Assembly (NCBI RefSeq): GCF_038396635.1
Contig: NZ_CP121687.1
Location: forward strand, 620,001-684,000
Length of the DNA: 64,000 nucleotides
Direction: 5' to 3'
Source: Defluviitalea saccharophila
GTDB lineage: Bacteria; Bacillota; Clostridia; Lachnospirales; Defluviitaleaceae
Notes under the pieces: model-generated
Databases searched by the model: none
Told to the model about the DNA's origin: nothing
Seen by the model: the letters and a program-made list of their open reading frames with translations, nothing else
Shown: piece by piece, positions 41,229 through 49,242 of the stretch
Position numbering within the stretch: the first letter of the stretch is position 1
Layout: every line of letters starts with the position of its first letter
Translations under genes and position numbers: made by a program

Positions 41229-42311
41229 TTATTCTTCATCTAATTTTATTTGTTCTTCTTTATCTGCTTTATCTACTGGCTCTCCTAAATCTCTTGGAGG
41301 AAGATCGTAATGTTTTCTAACCAAATTTTCGATTTCATTGCATAGATCAGGATTTTCTTTTAAAAATACTTTTGTATTTTCTCGACCTTGGCCTAATCGA
41401 ATATCTCCATAGGAATACCATGCTCCACTTTTATTGACAATATCTAGTTCTGCTGCCAGGTCTAATATATCTCCTTCTCTTGAAATGCCTTCCCCATACA
41501 TAATATCGAATTCTGCTTGTTTAAAAGGAGGCGCAACTTTGTTTTTAACAACCTTTATACGCGTACGGCTGCCTACAGAATCACTGCTTTGTTTTAGAGT
41601 TTCCACTCTTCTAACATCTAAACGAATAGATGCATAGAATTTAAGCGCACGACCTCCGGTTGTTGTTTCAGGGCTTCCAAAGACAACACCGACTTTTTCA
41701 CGGAGCTGATTAATAAATACTACAATACATTTGGATTTATTAACAATCCCGGTTAATTTTCTAAGGGCTTGAGACATTAAACGGGCTTGTAATCCCATAT
41801 GGCTGTCTCCCATTTCCCCTTCTATTTCTGCCTTGGGAACCAATGCGGCTACAGAGTCGATGATGACTATATCAATCGCTCCGGAACGAACCATTGTTTC
41901 AGCGATTTCTAACGCCTGTTCTCCATGATCAGGCTGTGAAATATATAAATCATTAATATTGACACCTAATTTTGCTGCATATCCAGGATCTAAAGCATGT
42001 TCTGCATCAATAAATGCAGCTATTCCGCCCAACCTTTGAGCCTCTGCGATCATATGCAGGGCAACAGTTGTTTTACCTGAAGATTCCGGACCAAATACTT
42101 CGATAATTCTTCCCCTTGGGATACCGCCTACACCGAGGGCAATGTCTAAACTTAGAGAACCTGTGGGAATTGTCGAAATATTAGTTTCAGTTGTTTCTCC
42201 CAGTTTCATAATGGAACCCTTGCCAAATTGCTTTTGTATTTGACTAATCGCAGCCTCTAATGCCTTTTCTTTTTCCGAAACCATACTACTCCCGATTGAT
42301 GCCTTTTTCAT
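41229..42311 (-). CDS. recA: recombinase RecA
   Basis: About 360 residues. The Walker A motif GPESSGKTT, the Walker B region [12 protein letters not shown], the MAW loop-type [17 protein letters not shown] and the C-terminal acidic tail EEQIKLDEE are all present. It is the central strand-exchange and SOS co-protease protein. Three starts are possible: GTG 42326, ATG 42311 (AGGTGG 11 nt ahead) and ATG 42284 (GGGAG 4 nt ahead); 42311 is used here. A LexA-like site lies upstream. Confidence 0.97.
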   Translation of the reverse strand: MKKASIGSSMVSEKEKALEAAISQIQKQFGKGSIMKLGETTETNISTIPTGSLSLDIALGVGGIPRGRIIEVFGPESSGKTTVALHMIAEAQRLGGIAAFIDAEHALDPGYAAKLGVNINDLYISQPDHGEQALEIAETMVRSGAIDIVIIDSVAALVPKAEIEGEMGDSHMGLQARLMSQALRKLTGIVNKSKCIVVFINQLREKVGVVFGSPETTTGGRALKFYASIRLDVRRVETLKQSSDSVGSRTRIKVVKNKVAPPFKQAEFDIMYGEGISREGDILDLAAELDIVNKSGAWYSYGDIRLGQGRENTKVFLKENPDLCNEIENLVRKHYDLPPRDLGEPVDKADKEEQIKLDEE

Positions 42312-42378
42312 CTTTCGGGACACCACCTTTCTTCATTTTATAGTAAAGTAATAACCATTCTTATACAAATTAAACAAT

Positions 42379-42392
42379 CGAACTAATGTTCT
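42379..42392 (-). promoter_or_regulatory. LexA (SOS) box upstream of recA
   Basis: CGAAC-TAAT-GTTCT fits the Gram-positive LexA consensus CGAACRNRYGTTYG in 11 or 12 of 14 positions and lies about 70 bp ahead of recA. The inner GAAC-N4-GTTC palindrome is perfect. Confidence 0.72.
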
Positions 42393-42451
42393 TATTATAT
42401 TATATTTCCATCAATTAGTCAATAAAAATTCAAGCAACACAAGTATTTTTC

Positions 42452-43696
42452 TTATCTAAACTTTTCTTCCATAACTCTTCTAACCCAATCCAATACGGAT
42501 ATCACTGTTCGTTCTCTTATGTTCTGTCTATCTCCTCTAAAATTAAACTTTTTAGAAAACACTTCCCCGTCAATACACAATCCTGAATATACTAAACCTA
42601 CAGGCTTCTCATCACTTCCTCCACCAGGCCCCGCAATGCCTGTTGTGGATATCCCTATATCCGTTCCAGCACTTTGGCTGATTCCTTTTGCCATTTCTTC
42701 TGCAGTTTCTTTACTTACTGCTCCATATTTACTTAAGGTCTCCTCTTTGACACCCAGTCGATTGATTTTAGACCCATTGCTGTAAGTAACAGCTCCTTCC
42801 ATAAACACTGATGAAATTCCCGGATAGTTAATCAGTCTTGCTGCAAGAAGTCCTCCCGTACAAGATTCAGCTGTGGCAACTGTTTTCTTATGACGTATTA
42901 ACATTTCTGCGACAACCGATTCTAAGGTCGTATTTTCTCCTTCTCCATAAATATGATCGCCTAATATATTTCTTATTTGTTCTTCAACAGGTATGATCAT
43001 CTTGCTTGCTTCATCTTTGGTTTTAGCTTTACTCGTAATACGCAGAGTTACCTCCCCCGTTTTGGCATAAGGGGCTATGGTAGGATTCGTCTGAGCATTT
43101 AAGATATCTTTTAACAGAGCCTCCACATGACTTTCTCCAATTCCGCAGATTCTCAACACCTTTGATACAAGAACACCGTCCTGGAATTGACTAAGATACG
43201 GTATCACACTATTTTCAAACATAGGCTTCATTTCCCTTGGAGGTCCGGGCAGCAATATGATTTTCTTTTCACCGACCTCAATGGCACATCCGGGAGCTGT
43301 TCCGTATGCGTTGTGAAAGATTACTGCTCCCTCTGGAAAGTATGCCTGCTTTCTATTATTTTCAGTCATGACTCTTCCAAGTTTACTAAAATAGGATTCT
43401 ATCCAGTCCAAAGACTTTTGATCCAATACCATGGACTTTCCTGCAATGGCAGCAGCCGTTTCTTTCGTCAAATCATCATTGGTCGGTCCTAATCCTCCTG
43501 TCGTAATAACAATATCCGCTCTTTTAAGGGCTAATTCAAAAGATTGGTATAAACGATTGCTATTATCACCAACAACGGATTGATAGTATACATTGATTCC
43601 TATCTCCGCTAATCTTTTTGCAATGTACTGTGCATTGGTATTTACTATATCCCCAAGCAGCAATTCTGTGCCTACTGCCAATATTTCTGCATTCAT
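42452..43696 (-). CDS. cinA: CinA (competence/damage-inducible protein A)
   Basis: 414 residues. The N-terminal MoaB/MogA-like domain (ILAVGTELLLGDIVNTN, DIVITTGGLGPTNDDLTKE, LLPGPPREM) is followed by the C-terminal nicotinamide-nucleotide amidase domain with AESCTGGLLAARL and STTGIAGPGGGSDEKPVGLVY. The family handles NMN deamidation and ADP-ribose pyrophosphate hydrolysis. It precedes recA, as in many Firmicutes, where the pair is co-expressed during competence. Confidence 0.95.
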   Translation of the reverse strand: MNAEILAVGTELLLGDIVNTNAQYIAKRLAEIGINVYYQSVVGDNSNRLYQSFELALKRADIVITTGGLGPTNDDLTKETAAAIAGKSMVLDQKSLDWIESYFSKLGRVMTENNRKQAYFPEGAVIFHNAYGTAPGCAIEVGEKKIILLPGPPREMKPMFENSVIPYLSQFQDGVLVSKVLRICGIGESHVEALLKDILNAQTNPTIAPYAKTGEVTLRITSKAKTKDEASKMIIPVEEQIRNILGDHIYGEGENTTLESVVAEMLIRHKKTVATAESCTGGLLAARLINYPGISSVFMEGAVTYSNGSKINRLGVKEETLSKYGAVSKETAEEMAKGISQSAGTDIGISTTGIAGPGGGSDEKPVGLVYSGLCIDGEVFSKKFNFRGDRQNIRERTVISVLDWVRRVMEEKFR

Positions 43697-43762
43697 AAAT
43701 TCACTCCTCTTATCTTTAATGGCTTCTTATATTTTATACCAGTTTTAAAAACTCTAAAAGAA

Positions 43763-43786
43763 AAAATCGGCAATTTTGCCGATTTT
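43763..43786 (-). terminator. terminator of the NfeD-flotillin operon
   Basis: An 11-bp perfect stem with a 2-nt loop 24 bp beyond the flotillin stop, followed on the minus strand by TTTTTTCTTTT. Confidence 0.85.
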
Positions 43787-43810
43787 CAAAGTAAATATCT
43801 TATGGTAGAA

Positions 43811-45274
43811 CTATGCTTTGTTTTTTTCATCTGAAACAGGTGTTGACTCTACTACTGGTGGTACCACCTTTTGTGTTGCTTTCATTATTTCGGAGTTATT
43901 TAATACCTTTTTTAAATCAACTCCTGTTAAAGTTTCTATGGTTTCAGGAAGACTGGACATAATTTCCGTTACATATCCGGTTACTTTTGATGCCCCTTTT
44001 CCTTCTCCATTTCCTGAATCCACAATAACAATCTTTTCTACCTTTGATAAAGGTTCCGCAATGGCTTTTGCGATCTCTGGAAGTTTTTCAATAATCATTT
44101 GTGTAATCGCTGCATCATTGTATAGTTTGAAAGCTTCTGCTTTTTTAAGCATAGCCTCTGCTTCGGCCTTACCTTTTTCACGAATGATTTCTACTTCCGT
44201 CATTCCCTCAAGGCGGTTGGCTTCTGCTTTAGCGGCCCCTGTAGCTTTAATTGCTTCCGCTTGTGCTAAAGCTTCTTGAATCTCTTTATATCTTAATGCC
44301 TCTGCTCTTTTTTCTGCACTGTATTTTTCTGCATCCGCTAATTTTACTACAGTTGCCTCTAATTCTTTTTCTTTTCTTGCTGCTTCCTGTTCTGCCAATT
44401 CAATTTCTTTTTGCTTTCTTACGATTTGAATCTGCATTTTTTCTTTTTCAATTTCTTGTTGAATTTTACTGGTTTCAATTTCATAAGCAAGGTCAGCTTT
44501 AGCTTTTTCCGTTTCTTGTTCTTTTCTATACGCCTGTACTTTTAATTCTTTTTCCTTAGCAGCTTCCGCAATCTGAGTTTCCGCTTGAAGTCTTGCTTCT
44601 TCACCATATCTTGCGGCATCAGCTGTTTTTATTTTTGTTTCCTTATGGGCTTCCGCTTCGGCAATCTGTGCATCTCTTTTTACTTCTGCTATACGTTTTT
44701 TACCTAAAGCTTCCAAATAGCCGTTCCTGTCGGAGATATCCCGAATGGTAAAGGCTTTGATTTCTAAGCCCATTTCTGCTAAATCCATTGCAGCAACTTC
44801 TTGTACCTGAGAGGCAAATTTTTCTCTGTCTTTATAAATTTCTTCAACTGTCATCTTGGAAATGATTTCTCTTAATTTTCCTTCCAGTACATCATTTGCC
44901 GTATCTTTAATCACTTCAATAGTTCTTTTTTCAGAACCGGTATTAAATTGCTCTACTGCAGCCAAAATTGATTCTTTATCGGATTTAACCTTAATAACAG
45001 CTACACCGTCCGCGATGATGTCTACCCCTTGCTCAGTGAGGGCGCCTTCAGTTCTTACTACAATTTTCATATTTTCTAAAGAAATAATATCGGTTCTTTC
45101 CAAAAGAGGAATAACAAATCCACCGCCCCCGGAGATAACTCTTTTCTTAAGACCCGTAATAACTAAAGCCTTATCTTGAGAAACCTTTTTCCACATCGTA
45201 AGAATACTGATTGTTAAAACAATAATTACTCCTACGATAATCCCTGCAATAGTAATCGCTGATTCTAATTCCAT
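43811..45274 (-). CDS. flotillin-family membrane protein
   Basis: 487 residues. One N-terminal membrane helix (residues 7-28), an SPFH/PHB domain (ITGLKKRVISGGGGFVIPLLERTD onward to about 190), then a long Ala/Glu/Lys coiled coil with EAE- and KAEAEA-type repeats (about 195-385), and a C-terminal flotillin tail ending in a Pro/Val/Ser segment. It resembles YqiK/FloT-type flotillins that organise fluid membrane microdomains and help signalling and secretion. It follows its NfeD partner after 12 nt. The strand opposite shows long non-coding frames because of the repetitive coiled coil. Confidence 0.93.
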   Translation of the reverse strand: MELESAITIAGIIVGVIIVLTISILTMWKKVSQDKALVITGLKKRVISGGGGFVIPLLERTDIISLENMKIVVRTEGALTEQGVDIIADGVAVIKVKSDKESILAAVEQFNTGSEKRTIEVIKDTANDVLEGKLREIISKMTVEEIYKDREKFASQVQEVAAMDLAEMGLEIKAFTIRDISDRNGYLEALGKKRIAEVKRDAQIAEAEAHKETKIKTADAARYGEEARLQAETQIAEAAKEKELKVQAYRKEQETEKAKADLAYEIETSKIQQEIEKEKMQIQIVRKQKEIELAEQEAARKEKELEATVVKLADAEKYSAEKRAEALRYKEIQEALAQAEAIKATGAAKAEANRLEGMTEVEIIREKGKAEAEAMLKKAEAFKLYNDAAITQMIIEKLPEIAKAIAEPLSKVEKIVIVDSGNGEGKGASKVTGYVTEIMSSLPETIETLTGVDLKKVLNNSEIMKATQKVVPPVVESTPVSDEKNKA

Positions 45275-45286
45275 TTAAAACCCTCC

Positions 45287-45817
45287 TCACAGTTTCTTTA
45301 CATAAAATGCATTATTTTTTATTTCTACAATAACCACTTCACTTCCTTTTTCAATCGTTTCATTGTTTTCAGCCTTTGCAGGAGCAGAATAGGTATAGCC
45401 GTCTACTACATAAATAATCTTTCCAAATTGGCCGTCTTTAATCGTTAAGGTTACCTTGGCAATATGTCCGATTAAAGCTTTTTGCTCCACAGCTCCTTTG
45501 CTTTGAAGTCTGTATAATGGAACTAAAATGAAACGAAAAATAAGAAATGAAACAGCCAATGCAGAAATTAAAGCAATTAGTAAACTTATAAAGTCTCCTA
45601 AGTTGTTCTTCTCTGCTATAATGCCAACACCACCGAATACAGTAACAAAAGCAGCAATAATGATTGGTTTTAAGGGAGAAATACCAAAGCCAAAAAGATC
45701 TCCGTCCATATCTACATCTCCGTCTAATCCCAGAAAGTCAAAAATTTGACCTAGTATAAACGAAGCGGCAGTATATAGAACACCTGTAAAAAAGCAAATA
45801 TAAAAAACCTTTAACAT
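45287..45817 (-). CDS. NfeD-like membrane protein (YuaF type)
   Basis: 176 residues with an N-terminal helix (VFYICFFTGVLYTAASFIL), an acidic DGDVDMDGD loop, two more helices (PIIIAAFVTVFGGVGII, LIALISALAVSFLIFRFIL) and a C-terminal OB fold (GHIAKVTLTIKDGQFGKIIYVVDGYTYSA). B. subtilis YuaF has the same layout and is made with flotillin FloT from one operon; this gene likewise precedes the flotillin. Unlike the short NfeD at 31363 it has an extra acidic loop. Upstream are a strong promoter and the same dyad found at the other NfeD operon. Confidence 0.9.
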   Translation of the reverse strand: MLKVFYICFFTGVLYTAASFILGQIFDFLGLDGDVDMDGDLFGFGISPLKPIIIAAFVTVFGGVGIIAEKNNLGDFISLLIALISALAVSFLIFRFILVPLYRLQSKGAVEQKALIGHIAKVTLTIKDGQFGKIIYVVDGYTYSAPAKAENNETIEKGSEVVIVEIKNNAFYVKKL

Positions 45818-45885
45818 GTATTCATTCCTCCCCCAATCTTGACTGAACTTTGAAGCATATTAAAAAATATTTTGATTATATTACA

Positions 45886-45907
45886 ATAGTGTATCGCTCT
45901 ACAATAT
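45886..45907 (-). promoter_or_regulatory. 22-bp operator-like dyad over the NfeD-flotillin transcription start
   Basis: The plus strand reads ATAGTGTA, then TCGCTC, then TACAATAT, so the dyad arms ATATTGTA and TACACTAT (minus strand) match at 7 of 8 positions. 19 of 22 bases equal the site at 31319-31340. It begins 3 bp downstream of the -10 box and so covers the expected start point. Confidence 0.65.
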
Positions 45908-45909
45908 AT

Positions 45910-45938
45910 ATTGTAGCTGTTCGTTATTTATTTGTCAA
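45910..45938 (-). promoter_or_regulatory. promoter of the NfeD-flotillin operon
   Basis: TTGACA, 17 nt, TACAAT on the minus strand, about 95 bp ahead of the NfeD gene. Confidence 0.85.
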
Positions 45939-46066
45939 GGAATTTTTAAATATTTTCCATCTTTAGAAGACGAAGTATGGGATTATTCTCAAAAAATCTT
46001 TCTATGAAACCGATTCCTCTACATTCATATGCAACCATTCTAAACATATGATTGAATGCAATGCTT

Positions 46067-47167
46067 TTATTTTTCCTTACTCCAAGGGCATATTAATGTT
46101 TTCCCTGTAAATAAACCAGATAAAAATCCTGCTACATGGGCAGCGTTATCTATAGAAGGCATGATCCACCCTAATCCTATACCAATCAAAGCCATTACTA
46201 AAATAGTATACGTATTCAATCCATCTATTTCTTTCCTGGTTTTATATGCTAAATACAATAGTGCTCCCAAAAGTCCGTATATTGCTCCCGATGCCCCAGC
46301 TGACACAGTATTGCTAAAAAAGATACTGGCAATACTTCCAATAGTACCTGAAATAAAATAAATCAATAAATATTTTATCTTTCCGTAATATCTTTCTATT
46401 CTTGTTCCAAACAAGTAGAGTGCAAAACTGTTATACAGCAAATGGCTAAGGCCGATATGAAGAAACATTGAAGTAACCAATCTCCAATACTGATCCCTTT
46501 TCAACACCAAAAAAGGTTCATTTGCACCAAAAGAAAGCAATGTATTAACGTCTTGCGAGCCTCCATTTAGCTCCATCAATAGCCATATAATGATATTGAC
46601 GCCAATCAATACATAAGTTAATACAGTATTGCTACTTCTTTCTTTTAACGGTATCTTTCTTTTTATCCTATCTCTATATTTTCTAAAGTTTTCTTCTTCA
46701 GATTCATATGTAGGATCTATTATATTAAAAACCTTATGAACCAATTGCTTTACATTTAATACTTCATCCGTATCCCCTTTGTTGACAAGGATTTTTCTCG
46801 TTGGCAATTGTACAATCCAAGATACCGAATAAATATCTTTCCCTGGATGAAATTCACTTATATTTTGAAAATCCATTGCTTCTTCGGTTATTAGCAAATT
46901 AAGTACAATGATATGGCTACAATTAAGCTGTTCAAAGAATTCTCTGAGTTTCTTTTCGTAGGATGCATTTCTATGAAAAAAGGTGTCATAATCAATATTT
47001 AACATATTCCAGAAATTTATTATATATAAAATCGTATTATGCCTTTTAATAAATCGAACCACATCTATATCCTCAGAAAAAATATCTACTTCTTTTCGAT
47101 CGGATAACAACTCAAATCCTTCTTCAACAAAAACCGGATACGCATTATGTATAAAACGAGTAAACAT
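46067..47167 (-). CDS. rhomboid family intramembrane serine protease
   Basis: 366 residues. The first 185 form a soluble N-terminal domain of Firmicute rhomboids (with DVVRFIKRHNTILYIINFW). Then comes a six- or seven-helix membrane domain: the oxyanion region SMFLHIGLSHLLYNSFALYLFG, the catalytic serine in AGASGAIYG and the catalytic histidine in NAAHVAGFLSGLFTG. It cleaves membrane proteins within or next to their helices. It resembles YqgP/GluP, which has both soluble and membrane parts. It starts behind AGGAAGTGACCT, downstream of the superoxide reductase. Confidence 0.93.
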   Translation of the reverse strand: MFTRFIHNAYPVFVEEGFELLSDRKEVDIFSEDIDVVRFIKRHNTILYIINFWNMLNIDYDTFFHRNASYEKKLREFFEQLNCSHIIVLNLLITEEAMDFQNISEFHPGKDIYSVSWIVQLPTRKILVNKGDTDEVLNVKQLVHKVFNIIDPTYESEEENFRKYRDRIKRKIPLKERSSNTVLTYVLIGVNIIIWLLMELNGGSQDVNTLLSFGANEPFLVLKRDQYWRLVTSMFLHIGLSHLLYNSFALYLFGTRIERYYGKIKYLLIYFISGTIGSIASIFFSNTVSAGASGAIYGLLGALLYLAYKTRKEIDGLNTYTILVMALIGIGLGWIMPSIDNAAHVAGFLSGLFTGKTLICPWSKEK

Positions 47168-47256
47168 AGGTCACTTCCTCATTATGTTTTTCAATACTAT
47201 AGTACTAGATTCGTATAGAATAATCAACATAAAAGGGCTACAGCTCAAAGGACAAA

Positions 47257-47284
47257 AAAAGTAAGAGCTTTCGCCCTTACTTTT
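47257..47284 (-). terminator. terminator of the superoxide reductase gene
   Basis: A 12-bp stem with one G-U pair and a GAAA tetraloop on the minus strand, followed by TTTTTTTG. It overlaps the stop codon and lies about 90 bp before the rhomboid start. Confidence 0.85.
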
Positions 47285-47657
47285 AATTAAACTTGATTTC
47301 TGCTTTATTTTCCCATAATCCATGAATATTGCAGTATGCCAAAGCATAGATAAACCCGGATGCATTCAATTTTACATTTACAGATCCAACAGGTTCCGTA
47401 ATCACGCCAGCTTCACCGTGGGATACAAAATCAAATGACGCAATTTCAACCGGAAATTTCCCATCTTCTTTAAAATAATAGAGTTTTATCCATTTAATAT
47501 GATGTTCTAACTCGTTAGGATGTTTGATTTCATCCCCTATGGAAACCTTCAGTTCAAAGGATTCCCCAACTTTAATATCTTGTGGAATATGAATTACAGG
47601 AACGTGCTTTTCACCTTTCCAGTCTCCAGTTTGTATTAATTGTCCTAAATTTTGCAT
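47283..47657 (-). CDS. superoxide reductase (class II, neelaredoxin type)
   Basis: 124 residues. The single iron centre ligands are there: EKHVPVIHIP (E16, K17, H18), two histidines in ELEHHIKWIKLYY, and the cysteine and histidine of YCNIHGLWE near the C-terminus. It reduces superoxide to hydrogen peroxide in anaerobes. There is no N-terminal desulforedoxin domain with a second iron centre, which distinguishes it from desulfoferrodoxin. It has a strong TAAAGGAGGG site. No rubredoxin gene is next to it to act as electron donor. Confidence 0.92.
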   Translation of the reverse strand: MQNLGQLIQTGDWKGEKHVPVIHIPQDIKVGESFELKVSIGDEIKHPNELEHHIKWIKLYYFKEDGKFPVEIASFDFVSHGEAGVITEPVGSVNVKLNASGFIYALAYCNIHGLWENKAEIKFN

Positions 47658-47792
47658 ACAAAACCCTCCTTTAAATAATCATTATTATAGTATTGCCTAA
47701 AATAATATTTTAATTATTTTATCCTATTAAAAAACATTTTTCTCATGTATAATTAAAGCATGTTACTATTATTAGCGGAAAGGAGAATAATA

Positions 47793-48182
47793 TTGAAAAA
47801 AACTCTGCATAAAAATGCACATAGGATTTGTCTTTTAATCCTAGTATGTTATATCCTTCATATTTCAATGTATTCTCTTTATTCTGCAGAACACCCCATG
47901 AAGTCTTCTTCTGCTCCTTTGGTATTTATCTCTTATGGTACTGATATGGAGTTCGTTCTTCCCCCGTTGGGTTTAAATAGGATTGTCATCAAAAAACTTC
48001 TCCCGATTAATATAGAGCCTTATGTATCACTGGATTCTGTAATTTATTATCCCTTCGCATCTTACAGTTATCAAAGAAAAAACCAATTCGTACTGGATCA
48101 AAGAAAATACATTTTTAAATTGTTTCCATATTATTTTCAAGGAAATGATCTTAAATGGAGGAATCACTTGTCCCAAATTTAG
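47793..48182 (+). CDS. small exported protein, unknown (about 129 aa)
   Basis: From TTG at 47793, six to seven nt after AAAGGAG, the product begins MKKTLHKNAHRICLLILVCYIL, a clear signal peptide or membrane anchor. The longer frame from 47760 would contain the ribosome site and is rejected. The mature part is rich in Tyr, Pro and Leu (PLVFISYGTDMEFVLPPLGLNRIVIKKL) and looks beta-rich. I do not recognise it. A 38-residue membrane protein follows after 17 nt, so the pair may be an operon. Confidence 0.6.
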   Translation: MKKTLHKNAHRICLLILVCYILHISMYSLYSAEHPMKSSSAPLVFISYGTDMEFVLPPLGLNRIVIKKLLPINIEPYVSLDSVIYYPFASYSYQRKNQFVLDQRKYIFKLFPYYFQGNDLKWRNHLSQI

Positions 48183-48199
48183 AAAAGGGAGGTGATTTC

Positions 48200-48316
48200 A
48201 TGAATACAGATATTTTTGTGATTGCATTATTAGTGCTTACAGGAATTGCTACTGTTTATTTAGTAATAAAAGCTCAGGAAGCCAATAATTCAGAAAAACA
48301 CGATAAAAAAAATTAA
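48200..48316 (+). CDS. small single-pass membrane protein (38 aa)
   Basis: GGGAGGTGATTTC precedes an ATG and 38 codons. The product has one membrane helix (IFVIALLVLTGIATVYLVI, residues 5-23) and a polar, charged tail (KAQEANNSEKHDKKN). It follows the exported protein gene after 17 nt and is closed by a terminator. The very strong ribosome site and the classic single-helix layout make it likely real. Its function is unknown; small membrane proteins often modify a larger partner. Confidence 0.65.
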   Translation: MNTDIFVIALLVLTGIATVYLVIKAQEANNSEKHDKKN

Positions 48317-48342
48317 ATATTAATTAATAATTAGTATAATTC

Positions 48343-48377
48343 AAAAAGAGAGAAATTTCAAGTATTTCTCTCTTTTT
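48343..48377 (+). terminator. terminator of the small membrane protein operon
   Basis: A 14-bp perfect stem with a 7-nt loop followed by six T. Confidence 0.88.
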
Positions 48378-48439
48378 TAGCGGATTTAATTTTTTTGTAT
48401 TGAATAAAAAACGAACCAATTTATAAGCGAAGGCAATTT

Positions 48440-49060
48440 CTATCTTTTCTTTACGGATACATAAGGATTGTCCTTAATGTAAAATCTCCAAAGATAGTCC
48501 GCTGCTTCCTCTGCATAATCTATATTGACTCTTTTTGCTTCAACGATTTCAAATGTATTTTTTTCTTCCCCTTCACAGATAAATAATTCATTTCCGCAGA
48601 GATCCACGCCATAGTCTTTAAGTGTAATATCCATTGCCATACAGAGTTTTCCCGGTCCATTGCTTATGTTTATTTTTTGTGCCTTGCTTAATTCATCATA
48701 GGTTTTATTAAATCTCCTTTTGGCCATATCTTCTAATTCTTTAATGGGTTCTATACTTCTAAGCAGTACTGCGCAGGGATTTCCTTCTTCTTCTGTGACA
48801 ATGTTCATGCAGGGATACATCCCATAAATCAAAAATACATAGGCATAGCCCGGAGGACCAAACATCACTTCTGTCCTGTTGGTTCGTCTATTTTGATAAC
48901 TATGGGCAGCTTTATCCATTGCCCCTTTATAAGCTTCTGCTTCAACAATTCTTCCTATAAATTCTTTTCCGTCAATTTTATGGACAATATACTTTCCTAA
49001 TAACTCTTTAGCAACAATTAAAGTATCTCTTTCATAAAACGTTCTATCTAGTTTCTTCAT
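48440..49060 (-). CDS. 3-methyladenine DNA glycosylase (AAG/MPG family)
   Basis: 206 residues. The family fold is plain from GRIVEAEAYKG with the catalytic glutamate, DKAAHSYQNRRTNRTEVMFGPPGYAYVFLIYGMYPCMNIV, and SNGPGKLCMAMDIT. This enzyme excises alkylated and deaminated purines. It is monocistronic and divergent from the ABC-F gene. Nothing in the context suggests other than a repair role. Confidence 0.94.
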   Translation of the reverse strand: MKKLDRTFYERDTLIVAKELLGKYIVHKIDGKEFIGRIVEAEAYKGAMDKAAHSYQNRRTNRTEVMFGPPGYAYVFLIYGMYPCMNIVTEEEGNPCAVLLRSIEPIKELEDMAKRRFNKTYDELSKAQKINISNGPGKLCMAMDITLKDYGVDLCGNELFICEGEEKNTFEIVEAKRVNIDYAEEAADYLWRFYIKDNPYVSVKKR

Positions 49061-49242
49061 ATCTTCTCCTGCCTTTTTTATTTCACCTTTAAATTTTACG
49101 TAATCATCATTCTAGATTTACTTTTACACTTTAATAATAATATAACCTATTTTTTGCAAATATCAAAATAAGATGAATTCCTATAATATCTATGATATAA
49201 TAGTCCCCGAATGCAATAAAATAAGTAAAGGAAGGTACAGTC

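Noticed and set aside
43818-44502. Long frames antisense to the flotillin coiled coil
   Set aside because: Repetitive Glu/Ala/Lys codons leave few stops on the opposite strand. No ribosome sites and no family resemblance.
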